Of a stretch of DNA of 32,112 nucleotides, positions 1 to 7,489 are shown piece by piece. The number at the start of each line of letters is the position of its first letter. The stretch's first letter is position 1. The stretch covers positions 1-32,112 of the forward strand of contig NZCX01000013.1 in NCBI GenBank assembly GCA_002688415.1. Direction: 5' to 3'. The notes under the pieces are model-generated. The model was not told where the DNA came from. It saw only the letters and a program-made list of their open reading frames with translations, and ran no database searches. Position numbers and translations under genes: made by a program. This stretch comes from Candidatus Pacearchaeota archaeon. Lineage in GTDB: Archaea > Nanobdellota > Nanobdellia > Pacearchaeales > GW2011-AR1.

Positions 1-2
1 AG

Positions 3-1886
3 TTAAAAGTTTTATCTCTTGATATCGAAACGGGTGAACGTGGAGAGTTATTGTGTTTAGGTCTTTACTCTGATAATTACAAAAAATCTTTTGTCTCTGC
101 CGGCAAGACATCAAAAAGAAAGTTTGTTGTTAGCTGTAAAGATGAAGAAGAGATTCTTGAGAAATTTAAGGAGGAGTTTTTAGATTTTGATCCAGATGTA
201 ATTACAGGATGGAGTGTAATTGATTTTGACTTTGCCTACTTAAGAGATCTTTTTGAAAAATATAAGATTAATTTTAGTTTGGGCAGGACAACAGAAAAAT
301 CTAGATTAAAGATCGAAAGTAATTTCTTTAGAAGTTCAACTCTGAAAGTTTCCGGAAGACTTGTTCTAGATGGCCTGAATTTTATTAGAGATCCTTACAT
401 TAGAGATTCCCCGACGATAAAAAGTAAAAACTTTGAAAATTACACCCTAGAGAGTGTTTCTAATGAAATGCTTGGGAAGGGTAAGCTGCTAAAAGGGAAG
501 GGTCGTGGTGTCGAAATTATAGATCTTTTTGAGAATAATATTGATAAGCTGATTGATTATAATTTGTTAGATTGCGAACTTGTTTATGATATTTTAGATA
601 AGTCTAAGATGATTGATTTAGCTATTGAAAGGGCGGAGCTAACTGGTATGACTTTGGATAGGATTGGCTCTTCTATCCTGTCTTTTGATTCTCTTTATAT
701 TAGAGATGCCACGAAGCAGGGATTTGTTTCTCCTACGATGAGGTATGTTGAAAAGACAGAGAGAATTACTGGCGGATTTGTTATGAACCCAGTCCCAGGA
801 ATTTATGATAATGTTTTGGTTTTTGACTTTAAGAGCCTATATCCTTCGGTTATTAGGACTTTTAATATAGATCCACTTTCCTTTTTGGGAGTTAATAAAA
901 AGAAGGGTGTTTGTGTGTTTAATGGTGCTTGTTTTGAGAATAAAGATGGTGTTTTGCCAGGAATATTGGACAGGTTGCATCAAGCTAGAGAAAAGGCGAA
1001 GAAAGAAGGTAGGGAGCTTTCTAGTTATGCAATAAAAATTATTATGAATTCTTTTTTTGGTGTTTTAGCTTCTCCAAATTGCAGATATTTCAATATGGAT
1101 ATAGCAAATGCGATTACCATGTCGTGCCAAGAATTAATTAAAAAAACCATGGGAATGGTTGAGGATAAAGGGCATAAGGTAATTTACGGTGATACGGATT
1201 CTATATTTGTGAGTTCTGTTGAAGATGGGCGAGAAGCCATCTTGATTGGAGAGAAGGTCGAGAAGGATATTAATGCTTTTTATGATAAATTTGTTACGGA
1301 AAATTATGATCGTAAATCTTTTTTAGAGTTAGAGTTTGAGAAGTTGTATCTTAGTCTAATGATTCCTGCTGTTCGTGGCACAAAAGAAGGTGCGAAAAAA
1401 CGATATGCTGGGCTAAAGAAGGTTAATGGTAAAGAAGAGATTGAAATTGTTGGCTTAGAGGCAATTCGTGGCGATTGGACAGAGGCTGCTGGTGATTTCC
1501 AAAGGAAGTTGTTAGATTTTGTTTTTCATAAGAAAGATTTCAAAAAATATATTTTGAAATTTGTCGAGGATTTGTTGAAGGGATCCTTTGATGACAAGTT
1601 GGTTTATAGGAAGCAGCTTCGAAAAAATGTTGAAGATTATACCAAAACAACTCCGCCGCACGTTAAAGCAGCTAGGAAATTAAAGGTTATCAGCGGAAGT
1701 CTTGTAGAATATCTTGTTACCGTAGATGGCCCTGAGCCATTACAGAATCTAAAGCATAAGATTGATTATGATCATTATTTAGAAAAGCAGATTAAGCCCG
1801 TTGCTAATTCTATTCTGGGTCTTTTTGATTGTGATTTTGATGATATTCTTGCTGGTAGCAAGCAAACTAGCTTGAGTTGTTTTTAG
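3..1886 (+). CDS. DNA polymerase family B, E. coli Pol II-like (5' partial)
   Basis: Template-directed DNA polymerase with 3'-5' proofreading exonuclease. The frame is open from base 3, so the N-terminus lies outside the window; about 627 codons are visible against 783 residues in E. coli Pol II. Exo I (DIET, bases 21-32), an Exo II-like GWSVIDFDFAYL and an Exo III-like YNLLD are present. Polymerase motif A is DFKSLYPSVIRTF, motif B KIIMNSFFG and motif C YGDTDS (about 1185-1203). The motif A context (SLYPS.IRTF.IDP) and the C-terminal block (GPEPL, DYDHYLEKQ) match my memory of bacterial Pol II better than the main archaeal PolB. The last residues, QTSLSCF, fit a PCNA-binding PIP box (QxxLxxF). 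The role is probably repair or bypass synthesis, but a replicative role cannot be excluded. GluRS follows on the same strand. Confidence 0.93.
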   Translation, partial: LKVLSLDIETGERGELLCLGLYSDNYKKSFVSAGKTSKRKFVVSCKDEEEILEKFKEEFLDFDPDVITGWSVIDFDFAYLRDLFEKYKINFSLGRTTEKSRLKIESNFFRSSTLKVSGRLVLDGLNFIRDPYIRDSPTIKSKNFENYTLESVSNEMLGKGKLLKGKGRGVEIIDLFENNIDKLIDYNLLDCELVYDILDKSKMIDLAIERAELTGMTLDRIGSSILSFDSLYIRDATKQGFVSPTMRYVEKTERITGGFVMNPVPGIYDNVLVFDFKSLYPSVIRTFNIDPLSFLGVNKKKGVCVFNGACFENKDGVLPGILDRLHQAREKAKKEGRELSSYAIKIIMNSFFGVLASPNCRYFNMDIANAITMSCQELIKKTMGMVEDKGHKVIYGDTDSIFVSSVEDGREAILIGEKVEKDINAFYDKFVTENYDRKSFLELEFEKLYLSLMIPAVRGTKEGAKKRYAGLKKVNGKEEIEIVGLEAIRGDWTEAAGDFQRKLLDFVFHKKDFKKYILKFVEDLLKGSFDDKLVYRKQLRKNVEDYTKTTPPHVKAARKLKVISGSLVEYLVTVDGPEPLQNLKHKIDYDHYLEKQIKPVANSILGLFDCDFDDILAGSKQTSLSCF

Positions 1887-1920
1887 GTTGTATTTTCTGC
1901 GCAGGCAGTAAGGCGTTGGT

Positions 1921-1928
1921 TTTTAAAG
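1921..1928 (+). promoter_or_regulatory. TATA box of gltX
   Basis: TTTTAAAG is centred about 25 bp upstream of the ATG at 1949. This matches the leaderless spacing seen across the window and decides between the two ATG codons at 1940 and 1949. Confidence 0.5.
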
Positions 1929-1948
1929 TTTAGATTCCTATGATAAAT

Positions 1949-3637
1949 ATGGCTAAAATTGAAAAAGGGGTGATAAAAGCTCACGCATTAATTAATGCTT
2001 CTAAGTATAATGGCAAGGCCAACCAGGGGGCGGTATTAGCAGGACTTTTTTCAGAGGGCCTAAAGAAGAATGAAATCAAAGATTTTTTACCAACAATCCA
2101 GAAAGTTTTACAGGAGGTGAATGAGATGTCTTTAGAAACTCAACAAAAAGAAATAAAGAAGCTAAAGCATGAAGTTAGCAAGAGAGAGATTAGAGAGGGG
2201 CTGCCAGTTTTGGATAATGCCACCAAGGGCAAAGTAGTATTGAGATTTGCTCCATTTCCGTCTGGGCCACTGCATATAGGAAACGCGAGGCAGCTAATTC
2301 TTAATTCGGAGTATTCTAAGATGTATGATGGGAGAATTATTATTGTTATGGATGATACAATCGGCAGCGAGGCGAAACCCATAGAGCCTGATGCTTATGA
2401 ATTGATTGAAGAAGGAGTTAAATGGCTTGGAATTAAGCATTCCAAAAAATTTGTTTATAAGTCCGATAGAATGGAACTCTATTATTCCTATGCAAAAGAA
2501 ATGATCAAAAAGGGATATATGTATGTTTGTTCTTGCGATCCAGAAATTATGAGAAAAGAAAAAGCTAAAGGAATTGAATGTTCTTGTAGAAATCTTTCTC
2601 ATGAAGAAAATCTGGATAGGTGGAAAAAAATGTTTAAAGCCAAAGAGGGGAAATACTGTGTTAGGTTGAAAACTTCGATGAGTGATCCAGATCCCGCATT
2701 TAGAGATAGGGTAATGTTTAGAATTTCTAGAAGGAAACATCCTAGAACCCATAAGAAGTATCAGGTCTATCCTCTTTTGGATTTCTCATGGGCTATTGAT
2801 GATCATTTACTTGGGATTACTCATATTATTAGGGGAAATGATTTGATTATGGAAACGCGTGTTGAGAAGTTTATATGGGATATTTTTGGCTGGAAGCACC
2901 CGCATGTTAAACATACAGGGTTTCTATCTGTAGAAGGCATAAAACTTTCTAAATCCAAAGGTGCCAAGGAGGTCAGAGCCGGAGAATTTCGAGGATGGAA
3001 TGATCCTAGAACTTGGAGCTTGCAATCACTTAGAGATAGGGGAATTTTGCCAGAAGCAATTAATGAGTTTATTGTTGGTCAGGGCGTGAGGAAATCGGGC
3101 GCAACAGTTCCGGTAGATGTATTGTACACAATTAATAAAAAGTTAATTGAGAATTCTCGCCGCTTCTTCTTTGTTCCTGATCCTGTCAAGATAAAGATTA
3201 ATGGCACACCAGATCTAATTGCAAAAATGCCTTCTGGACAAAAAGGGAAAGGCAACAATAGAGAATATAAGACGCATCAGACTTTTTACATTCCTAGAGA
3301 GGATTTTGACTTGATGGAAAACGGAGATTATAGACTATTGCACCTTCTTAACTTTAGGGCAAGCCAAATACTAACGGCGAAACCAAGAGAATTTAGTTTC
3401 TTGTCCGCAGATCCAGATGAAAGATTGGAGGTCAAATATATCCAATGGCTTCCAGGGGAGGAAGATGGCTTGAAGGTTGAGGTTGTTATGCCAGATGGGT
3501 CTTTAGTTAAGGGTCTTGGCGAAAAAAAGCTTGGAAGTTTAAAAGGGGGTGATATTGTTCAGCTTGAAAGGTTCGGGTTTGTCAGGTTAAACAAAAAAGA
3601 TAAAGGGAAACTGTTGTTTTTCTTTGCTCATAATTAA
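1949..3637 (+). CDS. gltX: Glutamyl-tRNA synthetase, archaeal type
   Basis: Charges tRNA-Glu, and tRNA-Gln if non-discriminating as is usual in archaea, in the cytosol. Class I signatures are visible: APFPSGPLHIGN (HIGH motif) and KLSKSKG (KMSKS). A CSC...CSC pair between them (VCSCDPEIMRKEK to IECSCR) is the zinc knuckle of this family. The C-terminal half is the beta-barrel anticodon-binding type shared by archaeal GluRS and GlnRS. The length of 562 aa is normal for the archaeal enzyme. I chose the ATG at 1949 because a TATA-like TTTTAAAG at 1921-1928 is centred about 25 bp before it; an in-frame ATG at 1940 would add three residues. The stop codon overlaps the stop of the convergent Fe-S gene. 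Confidence 0.95.
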   Translation: MAKIEKGVIKAHALINASKYNGKANQGAVLAGLFSEGLKKNEIKDFLPTIQKVLQEVNEMSLETQQKEIKKLKHEVSKREIREGLPVLDNATKGKVVLRFAPFPSGPLHIGNARQLILNSEYSKMYDGRIIIVMDDTIGSEAKPIEPDAYELIEEGVKWLGIKHSKKFVYKSDRMELYYSYAKEMIKKGYMYVCSCDPEIMRKEKAKGIECSCRNLSHEENLDRWKKMFKAKEGKYCVRLKTSMSDPDPAFRDRVMFRISRRKHPRTHKKYQVYPLLDFSWAIDDHLLGITHIIRGNDLIMETRVEKFIWDIFGWKHPHVKHTGFLSVEGIKLSKSKGAKEVRAGEFRGWNDPRTWSLQSLRDRGILPEAINEFIVGQGVRKSGATVPVDVLYTINKKLIENSRRFFFVPDPVKIKINGTPDLIAKMPSGQKGKGNNREYKTHQTFYIPREDFDLMENGDYRLLHLLNFRASQILTAKPREFSFLSADPDERLEVKYIQWLPGEEDGLKVEVVMPDGSLVKGLGEKKLGSLKGGDIVQLERFGFVRLNKKDKGKLLFFFAHN

Positions 3638-4035
3638 CAACAAAAAAGCTCTTCTCCCTTTGGCGGATTGTTTCCAAAAGGATTTCCCGTTTCTTCAAGG
3701 TTCTTGAGCATTTCTTCGTTTTGCTTTGTGTTTTTCTTTTTCAGCGAGAGTGCTTCTCTTGCTTTTGTAATGGAATCACAAATCTTAATTCCAAGTGGAC
3801 AGTTTCTTTCGCACGACTTACAAAGAGTACAATCAAACAAGCTTTCTTCCAATTTCTTATTCAATAATGATATTGAATGTCCTCTTGGGGATATTGATTC
3901 TTCTCTTATTGTTTTGAATACTGGGCAGTTAGACTTACACATTCCGCATTTAACGCAGGGCCCCAAGATTTCAGTTACTTCTTCTATGAGGTTGTTAGCT
4001 TGTATTTTTTCTTGCTTCGTGGGCTTTTCTTTCAT
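3634..4035 (-). CDS. Short Fe-S electron-transfer protein (GlcF/GlpC/HdrD-like, N-terminal part only)
   Basis: A 133-aa protein with two [4Fe-4S] ferredoxin motifs, CVKCGMCKSNCP and CTLCKSCERNCP. This is the arrangement at the N-terminus of GlcF, GlpC, LutA and HdrD subunits. It starts with an ATGA overlap (4032-4035) with the upstream FAD oxidase gene, so the two are translationally coupled and probably form a complex passing electrons from the flavin. In full-length relatives a GNPxG segment is followed by two cysteine-rich CCG domains. Here the protein stops (GEELFCC) about where the first CCG domain should begin, and its stop overlaps the gltX stop. It is either a genuine minimal subunit or a 3'-truncated gene. 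Confidence 0.8.
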   Translation of the reverse strand: MKEKPTKQEKIQANNLIEEVTEILGPCVKCGMCKSNCPVFKTIREESISPRGHSISLLNKKLEESLFDCTLCKSCERNCPLGIKICDSITKAREALSLKKKNTKQNEEMLKNLEETGNPFGNNPPKGEELFCC

Positions 4036-5135
4036 ATTATTTTTCCAGAATTAAATTTATTTTCAGGATCCGTTCTTTTCTTTACATTTATGATAATGTT
4101 TTTATCCTGTGGATCAACAAATTTCTTTTTCAATATTCCGATTCCATGCTCACCAGAAACTTGGCCACCAAGTTTTTTCACAACTTTCATCATTTCAGAA
4201 ATTAGTTTCTCTTCGTTTGGTTTGAATCGGGGATGTATTATGCCAACAGAGATATGTCCAAAGCAAGGTATCTTTTTTATCTTTAGCCATGTTAGGAAAT
4301 CCTTTAATTTGTTGTGGTGTAATTTTGGATCTTCTATCATCAAATATCCTTCTCTCGAAAGTAATGGCCCAACTTTGTCACGAAGATTAAGAAGCTCAGT
4401 GTATTTTTCATCCTTCATTTTTCCAGTATTATCTTCGAACTCTGCGATTAAATGATACTTTTCTTCAAGCCCCAATCCTTTTGATGTAAATTCATCAAGC
4501 ATTTCAACCATAGAAATACTTTCATGTGATTTTAGCTTCTGAGTCAGCTCGAGAAGCTCATCCAAATCCTTTACTGGAATTAATGAGGCTGTTCTTTTTT
4601 GTTTCGGGATTAGATTCAAACAGGCTTTTACAATTACTCCTGTTATTCCTTCCATGTTGGTATAGTCTGACATTTCCGTAGCACCCTTTCTTCCGATATT
4701 TCCTTTACTATCAACAACCTCTATCCACCTTGCCCATTTGGATGTTGCTCCATACTTTATTGCCCTTGATCCCACGGCATCTGTTGCTATCATTCCTCCA
4801 ATTGTGCAAATAGTATGACTGGAGGGGTTAACTGGGAATTCCAAGTTATAATCTTCTAGAAAAGCCTCTAAATCATCAAGAATCACACCCGCCTCAACTT
4901 CAACGGTTTTTCTTTGTTGGTCTAGTTTACCTATTTTTTTTAGTTTTGAAGTATCTAACACAATATCGCCATTTGGTACTGCCCCACCGGATAAACCAGT
5001 TCCCCCTCCCCTGATTGTGATTTTTGGGCTAGTTGCCACTATGCTTTTTACTTGTCCAATTGACTGAGGGAAGATGACTTGTTTCGCTTTTCCCTTTATT
5101 TGACTTGCATCGTACTCGTAAGGCAATAAATTCAT
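4032..5135 (-). CDS. FAD-linked oxidase, GlcD/D-lactate dehydrogenase-like
   Basis: Probable 2-hydroxyacid (glycolate or D-lactate) dehydrogenase of the PCMH-type FAD family. The FAD-binding half shows GGGTGLSGGAVP near the N-terminus, NPSSHTICTIGGMIATDAVGS further on and the family's usual order of strands. The C-terminal half ends with SGEHGIGILKKKFV and a DPENKFNSGKII tail, as in GlcD. At 367 aa it is shorter than the usual 450 or so, mainly between the two halves, but both ends are intact. A TATA-like TTATAAAA lies about 25 bp before the ATG, so the mRNA is probably leaderless. The substrate cannot be read from the sequence. Confidence 0.88.
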   Translation of the reverse strand: MNLLPYEYDASQIKGKAKQVIFPQSIGQVKSIVATSPKITIRGGGTGLSGGAVPNGDIVLDTSKLKKIGKLDQQRKTVEVEAGVILDDLEAFLEDYNLEFPVNPSSHTICTIGGMIATDAVGSRAIKYGATSKWARWIEVVDSKGNIGRKGATEMSDYTNMEGITGVIVKACLNLIPKQKRTASLIPVKDLDELLELTQKLKSHESISMVEMLDEFTSKGLGLEEKYHLIAEFEDNTGKMKDEKYTELLNLRDKVGPLLSREGYLMIEDPKLHHNKLKDFLTWLKIKKIPCFGHISVGIIHPRFKPNEEKLISEMMKVVKKLGGQVSGEHGIGILKKKFVDPQDKNIIINVKKRTDPENKFNSGKII

Positions 5136-5155
5136 ATTATAACTAGTCTCAGAGA

Positions 5156-5163
5156 TTTTATAA
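5156..5163 (-). promoter_or_regulatory. TATA box of the FAD oxidase/Fe-S operon
   Basis: TTATAAAA on the minus strand is centred about 25 bp from the ATG at 5135. It sits back to back with the TATA box of the divergent Zn-ribbon gene. Confidence 0.6.
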
Positions 5164-5171
5164 GGGTAACG

Positions 5172-5179
5172 TTTATAAA
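5172..5179 (+). promoter_or_regulatory. TATA box of the Zn-ribbon/aEF-1beta operon
   Basis: TTTATAAA is centred about 25 bp upstream of the ATG at 5201, which predicts a leaderless transcript for the first gene. Confidence 0.65.
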
Positions 5180-5200
5180 CTTAAAATTTGATTTTCTTCT

Positions 5201-5350
5201 ATGGAAAAATGTATTAGTTGTGAAAAGAAAACCGTTGACAGTGTTAAGTTTCCTTGTCCTAAATGCGGATTTGATTTAATGCGTTGTAATAAATGTAGAA
5301 CGCTTTCTATTGATTATGCTTGTCCTAAATGTAAGTTTGTTGGACCTTAG
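5201..5350 (+). CDS. Small Zn-ribbon protein (HVO_2753/COG2888-like)
   Basis: A 49-aa protein with four CxxC knuckles: CISC, CPKC, CNKC and CPKC, the last ending CPKCKFVGP. This spacing is that of the archaeal double zinc-finger protein family predicted to bind RNA and act in translation. The family is typically encoded next to aEF-1beta, and here aEF-1beta follows 26 bases downstream on the same strand. The first codon lies at the predicted transcription start, so initiation is probably leaderless. Confidence 0.88.
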   Translation: MEKCISCEKKTVDSVKFPCPKCGFDLMRCNKCRTLSIDYACPKCKFVGP

Positions 5351-5360
5351 GATAAAATTA

Positions 5361-5366
5361 AAGGAG
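5361..5366 (+). promoter_or_regulatory. Shine-Dalgarno site of the aEF-1beta gene
   Basis: AAGGAG lies ten bases before the ATG at 5377. It is one of few clear ribosome binding sites here and belongs to a second cistron. Confidence 0.6.
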
Positions 5367-5376
5367 AAAAAATAAT

Positions 5377-5649
5377 ATGGCAATGAGTGGAGTTCAATTT
5401 AAGGTTATGCCCGATGGTGTAGAGGTAGACTTAGAGGCTCTTAAGGTAACTATAAATTCTAAGATTGAAGAAATGGACGGGATCCCTAGTAGCGTAGAAG
5501 AGCAACCAATAGCATTTGGGCTTAAGGCTTTGATCTTTTCGTTTGCATATCCTGAAGAGAAGGATGTCGATCAGGTTAACAATGCGGTTAATGAAGTTGA
5601 AAATGTTTCCTCTTCAGAGATGATTGATTATAGACGAGCTTTAGGTTAA
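5377..5649 (+). CDS. Translation elongation factor aEF-1beta (nucleotide exchange factor for aEF-1alpha)
   Basis: This 90-aa protein catalyses GDP/GTP exchange on aEF-1alpha. The length, the central PIAFGLKAL segment and the C-terminal acidic helix followed by SSEMIDYRRALG match the archaeal EF-1B family. The ATG at 5377 has a Shine-Dalgarno sequence AAGGAG (5361-5366) at suitable spacing. This contrasts with the leaderless gene before it and fits an internal cistron. Together with the Zn-ribbon protein it forms a conserved archaeal translation pair. Confidence 0.93.
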   Translation: MAMSGVQFKVMPDGVEVDLEALKVTINSKIEEMDGIPSSVEEQPIAFGLKALIFSFAYPEEKDVDQVNNAVNEVENVSSSEMIDYRRALG

Positions 5650-5650
5650 A

Positions 5651-5658
5651 TTTATAAC
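5651..5658 (+). promoter_or_regulatory. TATA box of the HIT-like gene
   Basis: TTTATAAC is centred about 25 bp before the ATG at 5680. Confidence 0.5.
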
Positions 5659-5679
5659 CTTTATATTCTAGTATAGTTT

Positions 5680-6300
5680 ATGGCTTTGAAAAAAGGAGAG
5701 ATTGATGCAATTAAGAATCAACTTCTTGGTCAAGTGGATAATTTCCCGGCAGAGAAGCAAGAAGCTATCAAAACCCAGATTCAATCAATGAGTAATGATC
5801 AGGTTGAGGAGTTTGTTAAGCAGAATGAGTTAACACATATGCCTGGTGGTTGTATTTTCTGTTCTATTGTTGAGGGGAAAAATCCTAGCATCAAGGTGTC
5901 TGAGGATGAAAATTCTGTTGCTATCTTGGAGATCAATCCTTTAAGTAAAGGGCATTCCTTAATAGTTCCCAAGAAACATGGTGAGAAGGTCGGAGTTCAG
6001 GCGAATGATATGGCAAATGCACTTGCTTCTAAAATGAAAAAAGTTTTTGGCGTTTCAGAGGTTACGGTCAGAGAGATAAAGATTATGGATCATGCATTGC
6101 TGGAGGTTATTCCTGTTTATGGAGACGAAAAAGAGAGATACCAGGCTACACAAGATGAGCTTTTGGAGATGCAGAAGATCTTAACTGGTGAAATAACAGA
6201 CGAGGATCTTATTGAAGATGATTCTAAGGCTGAAGAAATAGTTGAAGAGGTAGAAGAGGAGATGGTTCAACTGCCAGAAAGAGTTCCAAGGTTTAGTTAG
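5680..6300 (+). CDS. HIT-fold protein with degenerate histidine triad
   Basis: A 206-aa protein in three parts. Residues 1-50 form a helical region of a kind I recall from DPANN HIT proteins. Residues 58-150 form a HIT domain, starting CIFCSIVEGKNPS and continuing NPLSKGHSLIVPKKH. The rest is an acidic tail. The active-site motif, normally HxHxH, reads HALLEVIP (138-145): only the first histidine remains, and leucine sits at the nucleophile position. It should therefore not hydrolyse nucleotidyl substrates like Hint or GalT, but may still bind nucleotides or a partner. TATA spacing suggests a leaderless mRNA separate from the aEF-1beta unit. Confidence 0.85.
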   Translation: MALKKGEIDAIKNQLLGQVDNFPAEKQEAIKTQIQSMSNDQVEEFVKQNELTHMPGGCIFCSIVEGKNPSIKVSEDENSVAILEINPLSKGHSLIVPKKHGEKVGVQANDMANALASKMKKVFGVSEVTVREIKIMDHALLEVIPVYGDEKERYQATQDELLEMQKILTGEITDEDLIEDDSKAEEIVEEVEEEMVQLPERVPRFS

Positions 6301-6307
6301 GGCAAGG

Positions 6308-6315
6308 TTTATAAT
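6308..6315 (+). promoter_or_regulatory. TATA box of the 59-aa gene
   Basis: TTTATAAT is centred about 25 bp before the ATG at 6337, which selects that ATG over an upstream TTG at 6322. Confidence 0.5.
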
Positions 6316-6336
6316 CTCCTTTTGATATTTATTTTT

Positions 6337-6516
6337 ATGAAATCAGGAGTTGAGTTCTATCATGCGATTATGCAAGGAGAGTGGAAAAATGACTACGGAA
6401 TCTCGTCCAGAAGACACCCCATGACTTCCGAAAATGGAAGAAGATGGAGAGAACGTTGCGCCAAAATGCATGAAGATAATTTGGAGAGACTTAGTGGATT
6501 CCAGGTTGATACTTAG
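6337..6516 (+). CDS. Small hypothetical protein, 59 aa
   Basis: Starts MKSGVEFYHAIM and ends SGFQVDT; soluble, hydrophilic and rich in Arg, Glu and Trp (GEWKND, GRRWRERC). I do not recognise the family. The start is set by a TATA box at leaderless distance. It ends eight bases before the 3' end of the convergent prepilin peptidase gene. Confidence 0.55.
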   Translation: MKSGVEFYHAIMQGEWKNDYGISSRRHPMTSENGRRWRERCAKMHEDNLERLSGFQVDT

Positions 6517-6523
6517 TCAGATC

Positions 6524-7342
6524 TTAAAAAATATTTAATATATTGTCTCTGAATAACCAATATAAAATATGAGCGATTAGGAATGCGGGGGCGAAGGGGA
6601 TTCCTTCTTTCACTTTAATGCTTTTCTTTTCTTTTCTTAGGAGCTTTACATCTTCTTTTGTTAGTCCATCCCACGAATATTTTAGGGTTTTAGTTTTTAG
6701 TTTTACGTTTTTGGCTAACCAGTCTCCTTCCTGAATTTCGGAAGGTTTTTTGATTCTAGTCATTATTTTCTCTTCTAGTGTTTTAGAAAAAACGAAAAGT
6801 AGGGGGTAGATTATCAGAAGGATTCCAGCCATTGGAAGGAACGGGCTAAGACCAGAGAACAAAATCATAAGAATTCCTACGCTGAGAATTAAGGGGTACC
6901 TTATTTTCTTTAATTTTGGCCTTAGTTGTTTGTTTGTTTGCCTGAAGTTCTTTGCGTAAAGATATAATAATGAGAATAATCCATAAACTGCTCCAGCGAA
7001 TAAAAGGAATATTATGTATGTTGATATGTTTTTTATTGTTGCAATCCAAGTTGCTCCTATAAATAAGGCGCTCAGTGCAAAAAGCAAATGAGCATCTCCT
7101 CCAGCGAATACTCTTGAATGATAAAACAATTCCATTAGCCCGAAGAGAATTATTAATGATATTGCTAGCTGTATAGCTGGCGAGAGTGTTTGGTTGATTA
7201 TGGAGTAGAAGATAATGAATGAAATTCCTCCGAATAACATAATTCCGCATAGCCAAAAATCTATTTCTCTTCTTTTTAGATCTTGAACTGTTGCAATAAT
7301 AATCCCTGCAAGAAAAAACCAAAACAAAAAGTCTAGATTCAT
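6524..7342 (-). CDS. Archaeal prepilin peptidase (A24 aspartic protease family)
   Basis: Membrane protease that would cut class III (prepilin-like) signal peptides on the cytoplasmic face. The 272-aa protein has an N-terminal membrane helix followed by the first catalytic aspartate (QDLKRREID, D21). The second lies in AGGDAHLL (GGD at 81-83), matching the GxGD-type site. Further membrane segments follow, then a soluble basic stretch (about 185-250: KTLEEKIMTRIKKP, KLLRKEKKSIKV) and a last hydrophobic segment. Its ATG overlaps the stop of a 40-aa basic ORF (ATGA), so the two are coupled. It lies directly downstream of the pilin-like operon, its likely source of substrates. Confidence 0.85.
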   Translation of the reverse strand: MNLDFLFWFFLAGIIIATVQDLKRREIDFWLCGIMLFGGISFIIFYSIINQTLSPAIQLAISLIILFGLMELFYHSRVFAGGDAHLLFALSALFIGATWIATIKNISTYIIFLLFAGAVYGLFSLLYLYAKNFRQTNKQLRPKLKKIRYPLILSVGILMILFSGLSPFLPMAGILLIIYPLLFVFSKTLEEKIMTRIKKPSEIQEGDWLAKNVKLKTKTLKYSWDGLTKEDVKLLRKEKKSIKVKEGIPFAPAFLIAHILYWLFRDNILNIF

Positions 7343-7461
7343 TTTTTCTCTTCTTTGACTTCTGTTGTTCTAAACTTCCCGCCTCTTTTGTAGCCCCTGG
7401 CTATTCTTTTCCTTTTGAGATCTTTCTTCGTTCTTCTTCGTTCGGGTGTCCCGTAGTCCAT
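7339..7461 (-). CDS. Highly basic microprotein, 40 aa
   Basis: Begins MDYGTPERRRTKKDLKRKR and ends VKEEKK; over a third of residues are Lys or Arg, including a KRGGKF segment. There is no membrane segment. The stop TGA overlaps the ATG of the prepilin peptidase gene. A TATA-like TTAAATAC on the minus strand (7482-7489) lies about 25 bp before the ATG. Placement and coupling make it a real gene candidate. The function is unknown; nucleic-acid binding would be a guess from charge alone. Confidence 0.6.
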   Translation of the reverse strand: MDYGTPERRRTKKDLKRKRIARGYKRGGKFRTTEVKEEKK

Positions 7462-7481
7462 TTTATTTAAATTGTTTTAGA

Positions 7482-7489
7482 GTATTTAA
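7482..7489 (-). promoter_or_regulatory. TATA box of the microprotein/prepilin peptidase pair
   Basis: Minus-strand TTAAATAC is centred about 25 bp before the ATG at 7461 and touches the 3' end of the preceding pilin-like gene. Confidence 0.45.

Noticed and set aside
51..1886. A TTG start for the polymerase at 51
   Set aside because: The exonuclease motif DIET is encoded upstream at 21-32 in the same frame, so the gene simply enters from outside the window.
3668..4455. Plus-strand open frames opposite the Fe-S and FAD oxidase genes
   Set aside because: The minus-strand frames carry clear motifs; the plus-strand frames have no recognisable domain or promoter.
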